Below are positions 18,892-26,487 of a DNA stretch of 64,000 nucleotides, in pieces. The position numbers and the translations under genes are program-made. The DNA lies in the NCBI GenBank assembly GCA_963807385.1, contig CAWEBQ010000002.1:930001-994000 (forward strand), written 5' to 3'. Under the pieces are notes generated by a model. It had not been told where the DNA came from and searched no databases. It was given only the letters and a program-made list of their open reading frames with translations. The first letter of the stretch is position 1. Each line of letters begins with the position of its first letter. Source of the stretch: JBDTSW01 sp963807385. GTDB taxonomy: Bacteria; Actinomycetota; Thermoleophilia; Solirubrobacterales; 70-9.

Positions 18892-19170
18892 CTACCCCGC
18901 GGCGCGGATCGCCGCTTCCGCGCCCTGGACCCGCACCCGCTCGCCCGACGGCAGGCTGATGTATACGCCTCCCTCACGCCGAAGCTGCGCGCTGGGGTTG
19001 ACCAGCGTGAGCCCGAAGAAGCGGCCCTCCTCATCGAAGCGGAGGTGGTGCTCCTCAGGGGTCGGCTCGCGGGACCCGCGCCGGGGAGCGTCGATCGCGG
19101 CATACAGAACGTCGCTGGGCGCGTCGTAGGTGACGTGCGAGAAGGTGTAAGGGCCGGCGCGCAGGCTCAC
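18892..19170 (-). CDS. DUF2283-like protein
   Basis: A GTG at 19170 opens a 92-residue protein. The central part (SHVTYDAPSDVLYAAIDAP, then LRFDEEGRFFGLTLVNPS) matches the beta-strand pattern of DUF2283 (YuzE-like) proteins, with an acidic loop between strands. The family is small, cytoplasmic and of unknown function. It is separated from tldE by about 48 bp and from the sigma factor by 52 bp, all on the same strand, so it may belong to either operon. Confidence 0.65.
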   Translation of the reverse strand: MSLRAGPYTFSHVTYDAPSDVLYAAIDAPRRGSREPTPEEHHLRFDEEGRFFGLTLVNPSAQLRREGGVYISLPSGERVRVQGAEAAIRAAG

Positions 19171-19218
19171 GACGGCTGAGGTTAGGCGCCGCGACGAGGA
19201 CAGCTGACCCAGCGGGGG

Positions 19219-20586
19219 TCAGCTGCCGCCGATCGCCATCTCCCCGATCAGCAGCGGCGGCGCCTTCACCGACCCGCCGAACGGCACCCACCGCGCCTCG
19301 GAGCCTGCCTCCTCGACCGCCGACAGCATGGCGACGAGGTCCGAGGCGATCGTGAACTCGGTGGCCGGCGCGGCGAGCTCGCCCCCTTCTATCAGCACCC
19401 CGGACGCCCCCACCGAGAACTGACCGGTAACCGGGTTGACGCCGGAGTGCAGCCCGGCCACGTCGGTCACGTACATGCCGTCCCCCACTCCCGCGAAGAG
19501 CTCGTGCAGCGTCCTCGAGCCCGAGGCGATCAGAAGGTTGGACGTGGAGACCGAGGGCGCCGAGCGATAGCCCGAGCGTGATGCGCTGGCGGTCGAGGTT
19601 TGGCCATTGCCCTCGCGCCGGGCCGTGTAGGAGTCGTGAAGGTACGACGCCAGGCGTCCGCTCTCGATCAGCGGCACCCTCCCCCTCGGCAGCCCCTCGG
19701 CGTCGACCGGCGAGGATGCCATCCCACCCGGGTCAAGCCCGTCGTCGGTGATGGCGAGCGCCGTCGATGCGATCTCCTCGCCGAGCCGGCCGGCGAACGG
19801 GGAGCGTCGACGCTGGACGGCGTCGGCGCAGAGCACACCGCCCACGAACCCGGCGAACGACGCCGCGACCGTCGGGTCTAGCACCACCGGGCAGGCCCTT
19901 GAAGCCGGCTTGGAGGCGCCGAGCAACTGGACCGAGCGCTCGGCGGCCTCGCGTCCGATCCCCTCCGGATCGAGCGCGAGCGGGGAGCGCCCAAGGCCGA
20001 AGCCCAGGCCGGTCTGCTTCGACCCGGCCTCCTCGGCGATCGCTTGGAGGAAGGCGTAGGCGAAGGTCGCCTCGTACTCCCCGCCCAGCCCCCTCGAGGA
20101 GCTGAGGGCGGATCGCACCTCCTCGTCCACGTAGACCGTGGTCTCGATCGCGACGACCCGGCCGTCGGCCTCGCGCGCCGAGCGCTCGATCGCTAAGGCG
20201 ATCGAGACCTTCTCGTCCATCGGCGTCGATGAGACCGCAGAATCGAAGAACTCGGACACCGCCCCGTCGGCGGAAGCCTCTGCGGGGGGATCAGGAGCAC
20301 GCGCGAACTCGTCCGAGTCGGTCACCCGCGCTGCCTCGACCGCGGCTGTGGCGATGCCCTCGATCCCGGCGTCGGTGAGGTCCGTCCCGTAGGCGAACCC
20401 CACCCGGCCGTCGATCCAGGCGCGGACGCCGATGCCCCGCTCCCCGGCCTCCGAGAGGCTCTCGACCTCACCGTCGAAGATGCGGATCTCCCGGCCAACC
20501 GATTGCTGCGCGGCCGCCTCCGCGTCGCCGGCGCCCGCAGCAACCGCGGCGTCAACCGCCCTGGCTGTCAGCTGCTGGAGCTCCAT
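19219..20586 (-). CDS. tldE: TldE/PmbA-family metalloprotease subunit
   Basis: TldE pairs with TldD in a heterodimeric zinc protease that trims modified peptides and degrades unfolded peptides. The 455-residue protein has the N-terminal fold (EIRIFDGEVESLSEAGERGI) and the C-terminal beta domain with SGVNPVTGQFSVGASGVLIE. It lacks the HExxxH motif, as TldE subunits do. It lies 15 bp downstream of tldD on the same strand, an operon. Confidence 0.93.
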   Translation of the reverse strand: MELQQLTARAVDAAVAAGAGDAEAAAQQSVGREIRIFDGEVESLSEAGERGIGVRAWIDGRVGFAYGTDLTDAGIEGIATAAVEAARVTDSDEFARAPDPPAEASADGAVSEFFDSAVSSTPMDEKVSIALAIERSAREADGRVVAIETTVYVDEEVRSALSSSRGLGGEYEATFAYAFLQAIAEEAGSKQTGLGFGLGRSPLALDPEGIGREAAERSVQLLGASKPASRACPVVLDPTVAASFAGFVGGVLCADAVQRRRSPFAGRLGEEIASTALAITDDGLDPGGMASSPVDAEGLPRGRVPLIESGRLASYLHDSYTARREGNGQTSTASASRSGYRSAPSVSTSNLLIASGSRTLHELFAGVGDGMYVTDVAGLHSGVNPVTGQFSVGASGVLIEGGELAAPATEFTIASDLVAMLSAVEEAGSEARWVPFGGSVKAPPLLIGEMAIGGS

Positions 20587-20601
20587 CGGTGCGCGCGGGC
20601 C

Positions 20602-22023
20602 CTACCCGCTCACGGCCGTGCCGCCCACGGTCAGCTCGGAGATCCGGACGTGGCCCTGGCCGGTGCCGACCGGCACTCGCTGCCCGCCCTTGCCGCAGAA
20701 GCCGGTCTTCATGCGGAAGTCGTCCGCCACCGCGTCGATGCGGCCCAGCGCGGCGAGGCAGTTGCCGATGAGCGTCGCCCCCTTGCACGGGGTCGTCACC
20801 TTCCCGTCCTCGATGAGGTAGCCCTCGGAGGTGCCGAAGACGAAGTCACCCGTTGTGGGATCGACCTGGCCGCCGGCGAAGGAGACGGCGTAGAAGCCGC
20901 GCTTCACCCCAGCGATCAGATCGTCTGGCGTCGATCCCTCCTCGGGGGCGATATAGGTGTTCGTCATGCGCGGGATCGGGAGATGGCGAAAGCTCTCGCG
21001 GCGGCCGTTGCCGGTGGAGGCGACCGAGTCCTTCTTGGCGCTGCGCAGGTCATAGAGGTAGGACGTCACCCGTCCCTCCTCGATCACCGGCGTCTTCTGC
21101 ATCGGCGTCCCCTCGTCGTCGATGCCGTCGGTGCCCCACTGGTTCGGAAGGATCCCGTCGTCGTATGCGACCAGGTGCGGCTGGGCCACCAGCTTCCCCA
21201 GCTTGCCCTCGTAGACGGAGGCGTGCTTGTGGATGTGGTCAGCCTCGAGCCCGTGTCCGGTCATCTCGTGGAACAGCACCCCGCCGAAACCGCCGCCGAC
21301 CACCACGGGCATGGCCCCGGCCGGGGCGTCGTCAGCATCGAGCAGCGTCAGGGCCACCCCGGCCGCCTGCTCGGCGATCTCCTCCCCCGCCCCGCGGTCG
21401 ACAAGCTCCCAGCCTCGGTGCGCACCAAGCGTCTCGAACCCGGTTTCGACGGAGCCGTTCCGGCGCGCCACGACCTGGATGCCCAGGCGCACCCGCGTTC
21501 GGTCGTCGGCGGCAAGCAGCCCGTCGGAGTTGGCGACGGTTACGCGGCGGCGTCCCTCCGAGTAGGAGGCGCTTACCACCTCGACAGCGTCGCCGGCCGC
21601 GCGAGCCCGCTCGTCGCAGGCGCGAAGCAGGTCCGCCTTGCGGTCCGCTGGAACGCCCGCCGGGTCGGTGACGATCTCCTGAAGCGTCGGCGGTTCGGCG
21701 GCGCGGAGCGGCTGCGGTTCAAAGCGATCGCCGTCCAGGGCGGCGGCGGCTGACTGCGCCGCGCCCAGAAGGTCGGGCTCGGCCAGGCCATCCACGTGCG
21801 CGAAGTACGTCGTCTCACCCGAGACGACCCGGATCCCGGCGCCGCGCTCCCCCCCTCGCTGGGCGCCCTCCACCCGCGACTCGTCGATCGTTATGGCGAA
21901 GCCGGCGCGGTCCTCGCAGAAGACCTCCGCGAAGTCGCCGCCCCTGGCGAGAGCCTTCGCGAGGACCCGCTCGGCGAGGTCAGCGGCGATCAGGTTCTCG
22001 GGTCCGGGCATCGCGTCCAACAT
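20602..22023 (-). CDS. tldD: TldD-family zinc metalloprotease
   Basis: The 473-residue catalytic subunit carries the zinc motif HEMTGHGLEADHIHK near residue 253 (H-E-x-x-x-H) and the C-terminal signature FVFGTSEGYLIEDGKVTTPC. The ATG at 22023 and another at residue 5 are both possible starts. With tldE it should make the complete TldD/E protease. No peptide-maturation gene (e.g. microcin or RiPP precursor) is in the window, so its role here is probably general peptide turnover. Confidence 0.95.
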   Translation of the reverse strand: MLDAMPGPENLIAADLAERVLAKALARGGDFAEVFCEDRAGFAITIDESRVEGAQRGGERGAGIRVVSGETTYFAHVDGLAEPDLLGAAQSAAAALDGDRFEPQPLRAAEPPTLQEIVTDPAGVPADRKADLLRACDERARAAGDAVEVVSASYSEGRRRVTVANSDGLLAADDRTRVRLGIQVVARRNGSVETGFETLGAHRGWELVDRGAGEEIAEQAAGVALTLLDADDAPAGAMPVVVGGGFGGVLFHEMTGHGLEADHIHKHASVYEGKLGKLVAQPHLVAYDDGILPNQWGTDGIDDEGTPMQKTPVIEEGRVTSYLYDLRSAKKDSVASTGNGRRESFRHLPIPRMTNTYIAPEEGSTPDDLIAGVKRGFYAVSFAGGQVDPTTGDFVFGTSEGYLIEDGKVTTPCKGATLIGNCLAALGRIDAVADDFRMKTGFCGKGGQRVPVGTGQGHVRISELTVGGTAVSG

Positions 22024-22057
22024 AGCGGCGTGGCGGGAGCGCGACCCGCCGTGACGG

Positions 22058-22270
22058 CTACCGGTCGGCCGCGTCGATCAGCCTTGCGGCCGCGAGGAAA
22101 AGGGCGCGCCCGGCCTCCGTCCCCGGCTCGAGCGCGGCGCTGCGGTCGCCCGCGTAGTAGACCCTGGCGAACGGCTTGCGGGTGGCCCGTCGGCGACGGA
22201 GGTAGGCGCCCGCCTCCTCCGCGTACCCGGAGACGCGATCAAGCAGCATGCGGTGCGGCTTCGGGCTCAC
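22058..22270 (-). CDS. Conserved hypothetical protein (70 aa)
   Basis: A GTG at 22270 overlaps the stop of the Roadblock-like gene by 4 nt (GTGA), implying coupled translation. The protein is basic and helical at the start (HRMLLDRVSGYAEEAGAYLR), then has VYYAGDRSAALEPGTEAGR and an Ala-rich helix ending LIDAADR. It is not recognised. The gene is 34 bp upstream of tldD and may start the tldD-tldE transcription unit. Confidence 0.55.
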   Translation of the reverse strand: MSPKPHRMLLDRVSGYAEEAGAYLRRRRATRKPFARVYYAGDRSAALEPGTEAGRALFLAAARLIDAADR

Positions 22271-22680
22271 TGTGCCTCCGGGGCCGGGGCCCGGCGGTCC
22301 GGCACGCCGCCGCCTGAGGCCAGGTCGCGCAGGATGGTGCGCATGTCGAAGAGGATCAGGGACGCGAGCGTGAACCGCTCCGCAACCGCGACCATCGCCA
22401 GGCCCGCATCGCGGACCGCGAACGCCTCGCCGTCCTCGGTCGCCACGTGGACCTGCACCGCCGGCTCGCCGTCGGCGGAGTCGGCCGCCGCGAGGAGAGC
22501 GGCGCCGGCGCTAGCCCAGCCGGATCCGCCGCTGACGGCCAGCTCCTGACCGTCGCCGTCGAGCACGGCGCAGCCCCTCATGTCGACCGACATCTCTGCC
22601 ATCCGTGCCACCGCCAGCTCGGCGTCGGCTGCCTTCGGCCCGGGTCCCTCCGCGGACCGCTCGCCCTCTGTCCGGCTCAT
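22267..22680 (-). CDS. Roadblock/LC7-like protein
   Basis: The 137-residue protein has a helix, a beta hairpin (MRGCAVLDGDGQELAVSGG) and further strands (VQVHVATEDGEAFAVRD, LAMVAVAERFTLASLILFDM). This is the Roadblock/LC7 arrangement found in actinobacterial regulators of small GTPases. No GTPase gene is next to it. ATG 22680 lies 17 bp from the divergent small membrane gene. The assignment rests on fold pattern and is tentative. Confidence 0.55.
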   Translation of the reverse strand: MSRTEGERSAEGPGPKAADAELAVARMAEMSVDMRGCAVLDGDGQELAVSGGSGWASAGAALLAAADSADGEPAVQVHVATEDGEAFAVRDAGLAMVAVAERFTLASLILFDMRTILRDLASGGGVPDRRAPAPEAQ

Positions 22681-22697
22681 TCGTGGAACATACCGGT

Positions 22698-22838
22698 GTG
22701 TCCGTATCCCGAATCTCCTGGCTGGTGGTCGTCGGCGTGTGCGGGATCGCAGTGATCCTGCTCGGCCTCAACGGCTACGTCGGGTACTCGATCACCGTCG
22801 GAGCGGTCGGCACCGCGGCCGCGGTGAACCTGCTCTAG
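22698..22838 (+). CDS. Small membrane protein (46 aa)
   Basis: A GTG at 22698 begins VSVSRISWLVVVGVCGIAVI and continues to LNGYVGYSITVGAVGTAAAV NLL in two short hydrophobic helices. This is a plausible two-span mini membrane protein. It stands alone on the plus strand between the Roadblock-like gene and the cation transporter, 12 bp from the latter's stop (convergent). There is no clear ribosome site. Function is unknown and the call rests on hydrophobicity and the tight spacing. Confidence 0.4.
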   Translation: MSVSRISWLVVVGVCGIAVILLGLNGYVGYSITVGAVGTAAAVNLL

Positions 22839-22850
22839 CCGATCTCCTGC

Positions 22851-23774
22851 TCAGCCGGCTCGCCCCGGGTCGTCTGCCAGCGTTCCGGGCTCGCGGTAGG
22901 AGCCCTCGGGCTCCGTGTGGATGAGCACCTCCGCGCCAGGGAACTCGTCCTCGATCGCGTCGCGGAGCGCGTGCGCCAGCGCGTGGGCACGCTCCAGGCT
23001 GGTGCCCGTGCGGAACTGCAGGTGCAGGTCGATGTGGAGGTGCGCGCCCGAGCGCCGGGCGCGGAGCTTGTGGTAGCCCGCGATCTCCGATGCGGGTGAC
23101 CGCTGGGCGCCGATGACGCGCTCGATCCGATCCAGGTCCTCCGCCGGCGGCGCCTCGTCCACCAAGACCCGCCCCGACCGGGTGAGAATGCGGATCCCGG
23201 AGTACACGATCGCCGCGGCCACGCAGAGCGCGGCGATGGCGTCGAACGCCGCCTCGCCGGTGATCTCCACGAGGGCCAGGCCGACGAGGACGCCCAGCGA
23301 GGTCAGCGCGTCCGTACCAAGGTGTGCAGCGTCTCCCTCGAGCGCGGGGGAGGAGAGCTCCCGTGCACGGCGGCGGAGGAACAGCGCAATGCACGCATTC
23401 ACGACGGCGGAGAGGGCAACCACGGCGATTCCCACCCCGAGGTCGCTCAGCATGCCAGCCTCGCCGTTGGCGAGACGGCGTGTCGCCTCATAGACGATGA
23501 CCCCGGCCCCGACGAGGATGAGCATCCCCTCGATCGCGGCCGCCAGGTTCTCGACCCGTTCGTGGCCGTAGGGATGCTCGGCGTCCGCCGGCTCGTCCGC
23601 CTTGCGAACCGAGACGAGCGCCACCACGGATGCCATCAGGTCGATCGCCGAATGCAGCGCCTCCGTGATGATCGCTATGGAGCCGGTGATGGCGCCAGCC
23701 GCGATCTTGAGCGCGATGAGAACGGAGTTGGAAGCGACCGACAGCGTCGCGGCCCCCGTCTTGGTACGGATCAC
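22851..23774 (-). CDS. Cation diffusion facilitator (Zn/Co/Fe efflux)
   Basis: The 307-residue protein has six membrane helices. Metal-site motifs are HSAIDLMASVV (HxxxD) in helix II and HLGTDALTSLG in helix V. The C-terminal cytoplasmic domain is metallochaperone-like (HLHIDLHLQFRTGTSLERAH, VLIHTEPEG). The GTG start at 23774 overlaps the rdgB stop (GTGA). The family exports divalent cations with H+ antiport. It is the last gene of an rph-rdgB-CDF operon. Confidence 0.92.
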   Translation of the reverse strand: MIRTKTGAATLSVASNSVLIALKIAAGAITGSIAIITEALHSAIDLMASVVALVSVRKADEPADAEHPYGHERVENLAAAIEGMLILVGAGVIVYEATRRLANGEAGMLSDLGVGIAVVALSAVVNACIALFLRRRARELSSPALEGDAAHLGTDALTSLGVLVGLALVEITGEAAFDAIAALCVAAAIVYSGIRILTRSGRVLVDEAPPAEDLDRIERVIGAQRSPASEIAGYHKLRARRSGAHLHIDLHLQFRTGTSLERAHALAHALRDAIEDEFPGAEVLIHTEPEGSYREPGTLADDPGRAG

Positions 23775-24379
23775 GCTCGGCCCCTGATGGTCGCGATCCC
23801 CAGGTGCCCGGCGAGCTCCCGGGCGGCCCTTCCCCGGTGGGAGATCGCATGCTTCTCCGAGTCCGTTAGCTCGGCCATCGTCCGCTCGTCTGCGGGCCCG
23901 AGGTCGCGCGGCAGGAAGGCCGGGTCGTAGCCGAACCCCCCGTCCCCCCGGGGATCGCGGGCGAGCTCGCCCTCGCAGCGGCCCTCGAACAGGTGCTCCC
24001 CGCCATCGGCATCTATGTAGGCGAGCGCGCAGACGTAGGCGACGGAACGGTCGTCGTTCTCACGGACCTCTCGGATCAGCAGGGCCAGGTTCTCGGTGTC
24101 GGTAGCGTCGATGCCGGCGTATCGCGCCGACAGCACCCCCGGGCGTCCGCCGAGCGCGGCGGCCTCGATGCCGGAATCGTCAGCGATTGCAGGCTCGCCC
24201 GTGGCCTCCCGCGCCGTGCGCGCCTTCACCATGGCGTTCGCCGCGAAGGTCCTGCTGGTCTCCGGGGGCAGCTCGACATCCTCCGGAAGCGCCACCAGCT
24301 CCACGCCGGTCAGGATCTGGGCCAGCTCGCGAAGCTTGTGCTCATTACGAGTGGCCACCACCAGGCGGGGCGGCGCCAT
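23771..24379 (-). CDS. rdgB: RdgB/HAM1 non-canonical purine NTP pyrophosphatase
   Basis: The 202-residue enzyme hydrolyses ITP, XTP and dITP to clean the nucleotide pool. Motifs are the N-terminal VVATRNEHKLRELAQIL, the catalytic IADDSGIEAAALGGRPGV near 68 and GFGYDPAFLP near 148. The ATG at 24379 is chosen because it abuts the rph stop with a 1-nt overlap. The rph-rdgB pair is conserved in many bacteria. Confidence 0.96.
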   Translation of the reverse strand: MAPPRLVVATRNEHKLRELAQILTGVELVALPEDVELPPETSRTFAANAMVKARTAREATGEPAIADDSGIEAAALGGRPGVLSARYAGIDATDTENLALLIREVRENDDRSVAYVCALAYIDADGGEHLFEGRCEGELARDPRGDGGFGYDPAFLPRDLGPADERTMAELTDSEKHAISHRGRAARELAGHLGIATIRGRA

Positions 24380-25107
24380 CAGGTGCCGGGCTTGCCCCGG
24401 ACCGCCGCCTGGGCGTCGCGCAGCGAGTCGATAGCGGGCTCGGCCAGCGCCAGCAACTCGTCGAGGCGGGCCCGCGAAACGGGGGTGCGCTCCGCGGTCG
24501 CCTGCACCTCGACCAGCCCCCCGTCGCCGGACATGACGATGTTGGCGTCCACCTCTGCGGTGGAGTCCTCGGAGTAGTCGAGGTCGCACATCGCCACGCC
24601 GTCCACGATCCCGCAGCTGATGGCCGCGACCGTGCCGGTGAGCGGGTCTCGCTCCAGGTCGCCTGCGTCGATCAGGGAGTCGAGGGCCAGGCGCAGCGCC
24701 ACGAAGCCCCCCGTGATCGATGCGCAGCGAGTCCCCCCGTCGGCCTGGAGGACATCGCAGTCCACGTAGACCGATCGTTCCCCGAGGGCGTCGAGGTCCA
24801 CGATCGCGCGCAGCGAGCGCCCGATCAGCCGCTGAATCTCGGTACCCCGGCCGTCCTGCCGGCCCTTCTTGACGTCGCGCTCCTTGCGATCGCCGGTCGA
24901 GGCGGGCAGCATCGCGTACTCGGCGGTGACCCAGCCGCGACCGCGACCCTCCATCCAGCGAGGAACGGATTCGCTGACCGACGCGGTGCAGATCACCCGC
25001 GTCTCGCCCTGCTCATAGAGGGCCGAGCCGGTGGCGGTGCGGACGAACCCGGGCTCGATGGCGACGGGGCGATGATCGGCGGGGGTGCGCTCGTAGCTTC
25101 GTGACAC
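24379..25107 (-). CDS. rph: Ribonuclease PH
   Basis: RNase PH is the phosphorolytic exoribonuclease that trims tRNA 3' ends. The 242-residue protein has GETRVICTASVSE near residue 34, RGWVTAEYAMLPASTGDRKE and GRSLRAIVDLDALGERSV, with the usual VDCDVLQADGGTR. The GTG start (25107) is used; no ATG is nearby. It starts an operon with rdgB and the cation transporter. Confidence 0.97.
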   Translation of the reverse strand: MSRSYERTPADHRPVAIEPGFVRTATGSALYEQGETRVICTASVSESVPRWMEGRGRGWVTAEYAMLPASTGDRKERDVKKGRQDGRGTEIQRLIGRSLRAIVDLDALGERSVYVDCDVLQADGGTRCASITGGFVALRLALDSLIDAGDLERDPLTGTVAAISCGIVDGVAMCDLDYSEDSTAEVDANIVMSGDGGLVEVQATAERTPVSRARLDELLALAEPAIDSLRDAQAAVRGKPGT

Positions 25108-25187
25108 GCGGTGAGTTTGGCATCCACCCCGCCCGCCGTCCCCCGCGGCCGTTGCGGCACGGGGTCGAGGCGGACGAGATGCTCCGG

Positions 25188-25400
25188 CTAGCGGAACGTG
25201 ATCGCGTTCACGGCCGCCTTGATCTTGGCGACGATGACCTCCGCGATCTCGGTTCCTGACTCGCCGTTGAACCCCTTCATGGCGGCGACCATGCCGACCA
25301 TCAGGAGGCTGACCAGCAGGATCAGGCCGACGTACTCGACCGTGCCCTGGCCGCGCTCATCGCGCATTCCAAGGCCGATCCTCCGCGTCAGTGCTGACAT
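25188..25400 (-). CDS. Flp/TadE-type pilin-like protein (70 aa)
   Basis: ATG 25400 starts a short basic leader (MSALTRRIGLGMRDERG), the prepilin processing site before QGTVEYVGLILLVSLLMVGM, and a hydrophobic helix. The tail (EIAEVIVAKIKAAVNAITFR) is amphipathic. This is the layout of Flp pilins: G followed by a residue, then a hydrophobic stretch with Glu at position 5. No tad assembly genes are in the window, so it is an orphan. The divergent glycosyltransferase is 100 bp away; a CGGCCGGCG-rich gap lies between. Confidence 0.75.
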   Translation of the reverse strand: MSALTRRIGLGMRDERGQGTVEYVGLILLVSLLMVGMVAAMKGFNGESGTEIAEVIVAKIKAAVNAITFR

Positions 25401-25500
25401 CTGCGAACTCCCTTCTGTTGACTCCGGCCATCCTGGATCGGCCGGCGTCAACGATCCAGACCGCGGTGCGCCGGGTACGGCGCGAGAATGCGACGAGACA

Positions 25501-26475
25501 GTGAGGGTTCTTGTCGTCACCAACATCACCCCCGATCCCGCGGTGCCGGGGCGCGGCAGCTTCGTGCGGGACCAGGTCGAGGCGCTCGGCCGGCGGGGCG
25601 TGGACGCCGAGCTGCTGTCGTTTCCCCTCGGCAAGCGCGCCCTGGTGCGCTCGGTCGGGCAGATCCGCCGGCGCCTCCGGGCGCGGCCCTTCGACGTCGT
25701 CCACGCCCACTACGGGCTCGCGGGGTGGGCTGCCTCGCTCGCCGGGGCCCGCCCGCTTGTGGTCACGTTCCACGGCACCGACGTTCGCCATCGGGTGGTC
25801 GGCCCCCTGTCCCGGCGTCTCCTGCGGCGGATCGACTTGGCAGCCGGCGCGTCGCGGGCGCTGTTCGCAGAGGAGGCGGGGAGGCCCGGGCTCCCCCGCA
25901 ACCTCGCCGGCGCCGTGGCGGTCCTCCCGACCGGGGCAGACCTCGACCGCTTCTCCCCCACCCCCCGCACCGAGGCGAGGCGGCGGCTGGCGCTGGACCC
26001 CGAGGGCCGTTACCTGCTGTTCCCGGCTGCCCCGGCCCGGCCCGAGAAGCGGCATGACTTGGCCGCCGAGGTGGCGCGCCGCACCGGAGCGGAGCTGCTC
26101 ACCGTGGGAGCGGCCGAGCCCGCGCGAATGCGGGACTGGGTGAACGCCGCGGCCGCGGTGATCGTCACCTCGGAAAACGAGGGCTTCGGGTTGGCGGCCG
26201 TGGAGGCGCTCGCCTGCGATGTCCCGATTCTCTCGACGCCGGTCGGCGTGGCCCCAATGCTTCTGAACGGCGTGCAGGGCTGCCTGGTCGAGAAGTTCGA
26301 CGCCGAGACGTGGTCGCGGGTCGCCCGGCACCACCTCGACGCGCCCGACCCCAGGATCGCCGGTCGCGAACGGGCCCGGTGGTTCTCGGCCAGCCTCATG
26401 GCGGACCGGGTGGTGGCGGCCTACCGCGAGTTGCTGGAGGCGGGCGAGCCCGACAACCCCGCCCATCTTTCGTAA
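25501..26475 (+). CDS. Glycosyltransferase family 4-type protein
   Basis: The GTG start at 25501 gives a 324-residue GT-B glycosyltransferase: N-terminal VRVLVVTNITPDPAVPGRGS, DVVHAHYGLAGWAASLAG and TFHGTDVRHR. The C-terminal nucleotide-sugar domain has SENEGFGLAAVEALACDVPI, the E-x7-E motif typical of family 4, and STPVGVAPMLLNG. The acceptor and sugar cannot be told. It is somewhat short for family 4 and is followed after 12 bp by the coiled-coil gene, so they may be co-transcribed. The two genes could act together at the cell surface, but this is inference. Confidence 0.85.
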   Translation: MRVLVVTNITPDPAVPGRGSFVRDQVEALGRRGVDAELLSFPLGKRALVRSVGQIRRRLRARPFDVVHAHYGLAGWAASLAGARPLVVTFHGTDVRHRVVGPLSRRLLRRIDLAAGASRALFAEEAGRPGLPRNLAGAVAVLPTGADLDRFSPTPRTEARRRLALDPEGRYLLFPAAPARPEKRHDLAAEVARRTGAELLTVGAAEPARMRDWVNAAAAVIVTSENEGFGLAAVEALACDVPILSTPVGVAPMLLNGVQGCLVEKFDAETWSRVARHHLDAPDPRIAGRERARWFSASLMADRVVAAYRELLEAGEPDNPAHLS

Positions 26476-26487
26476 CCTGCGGCGTCA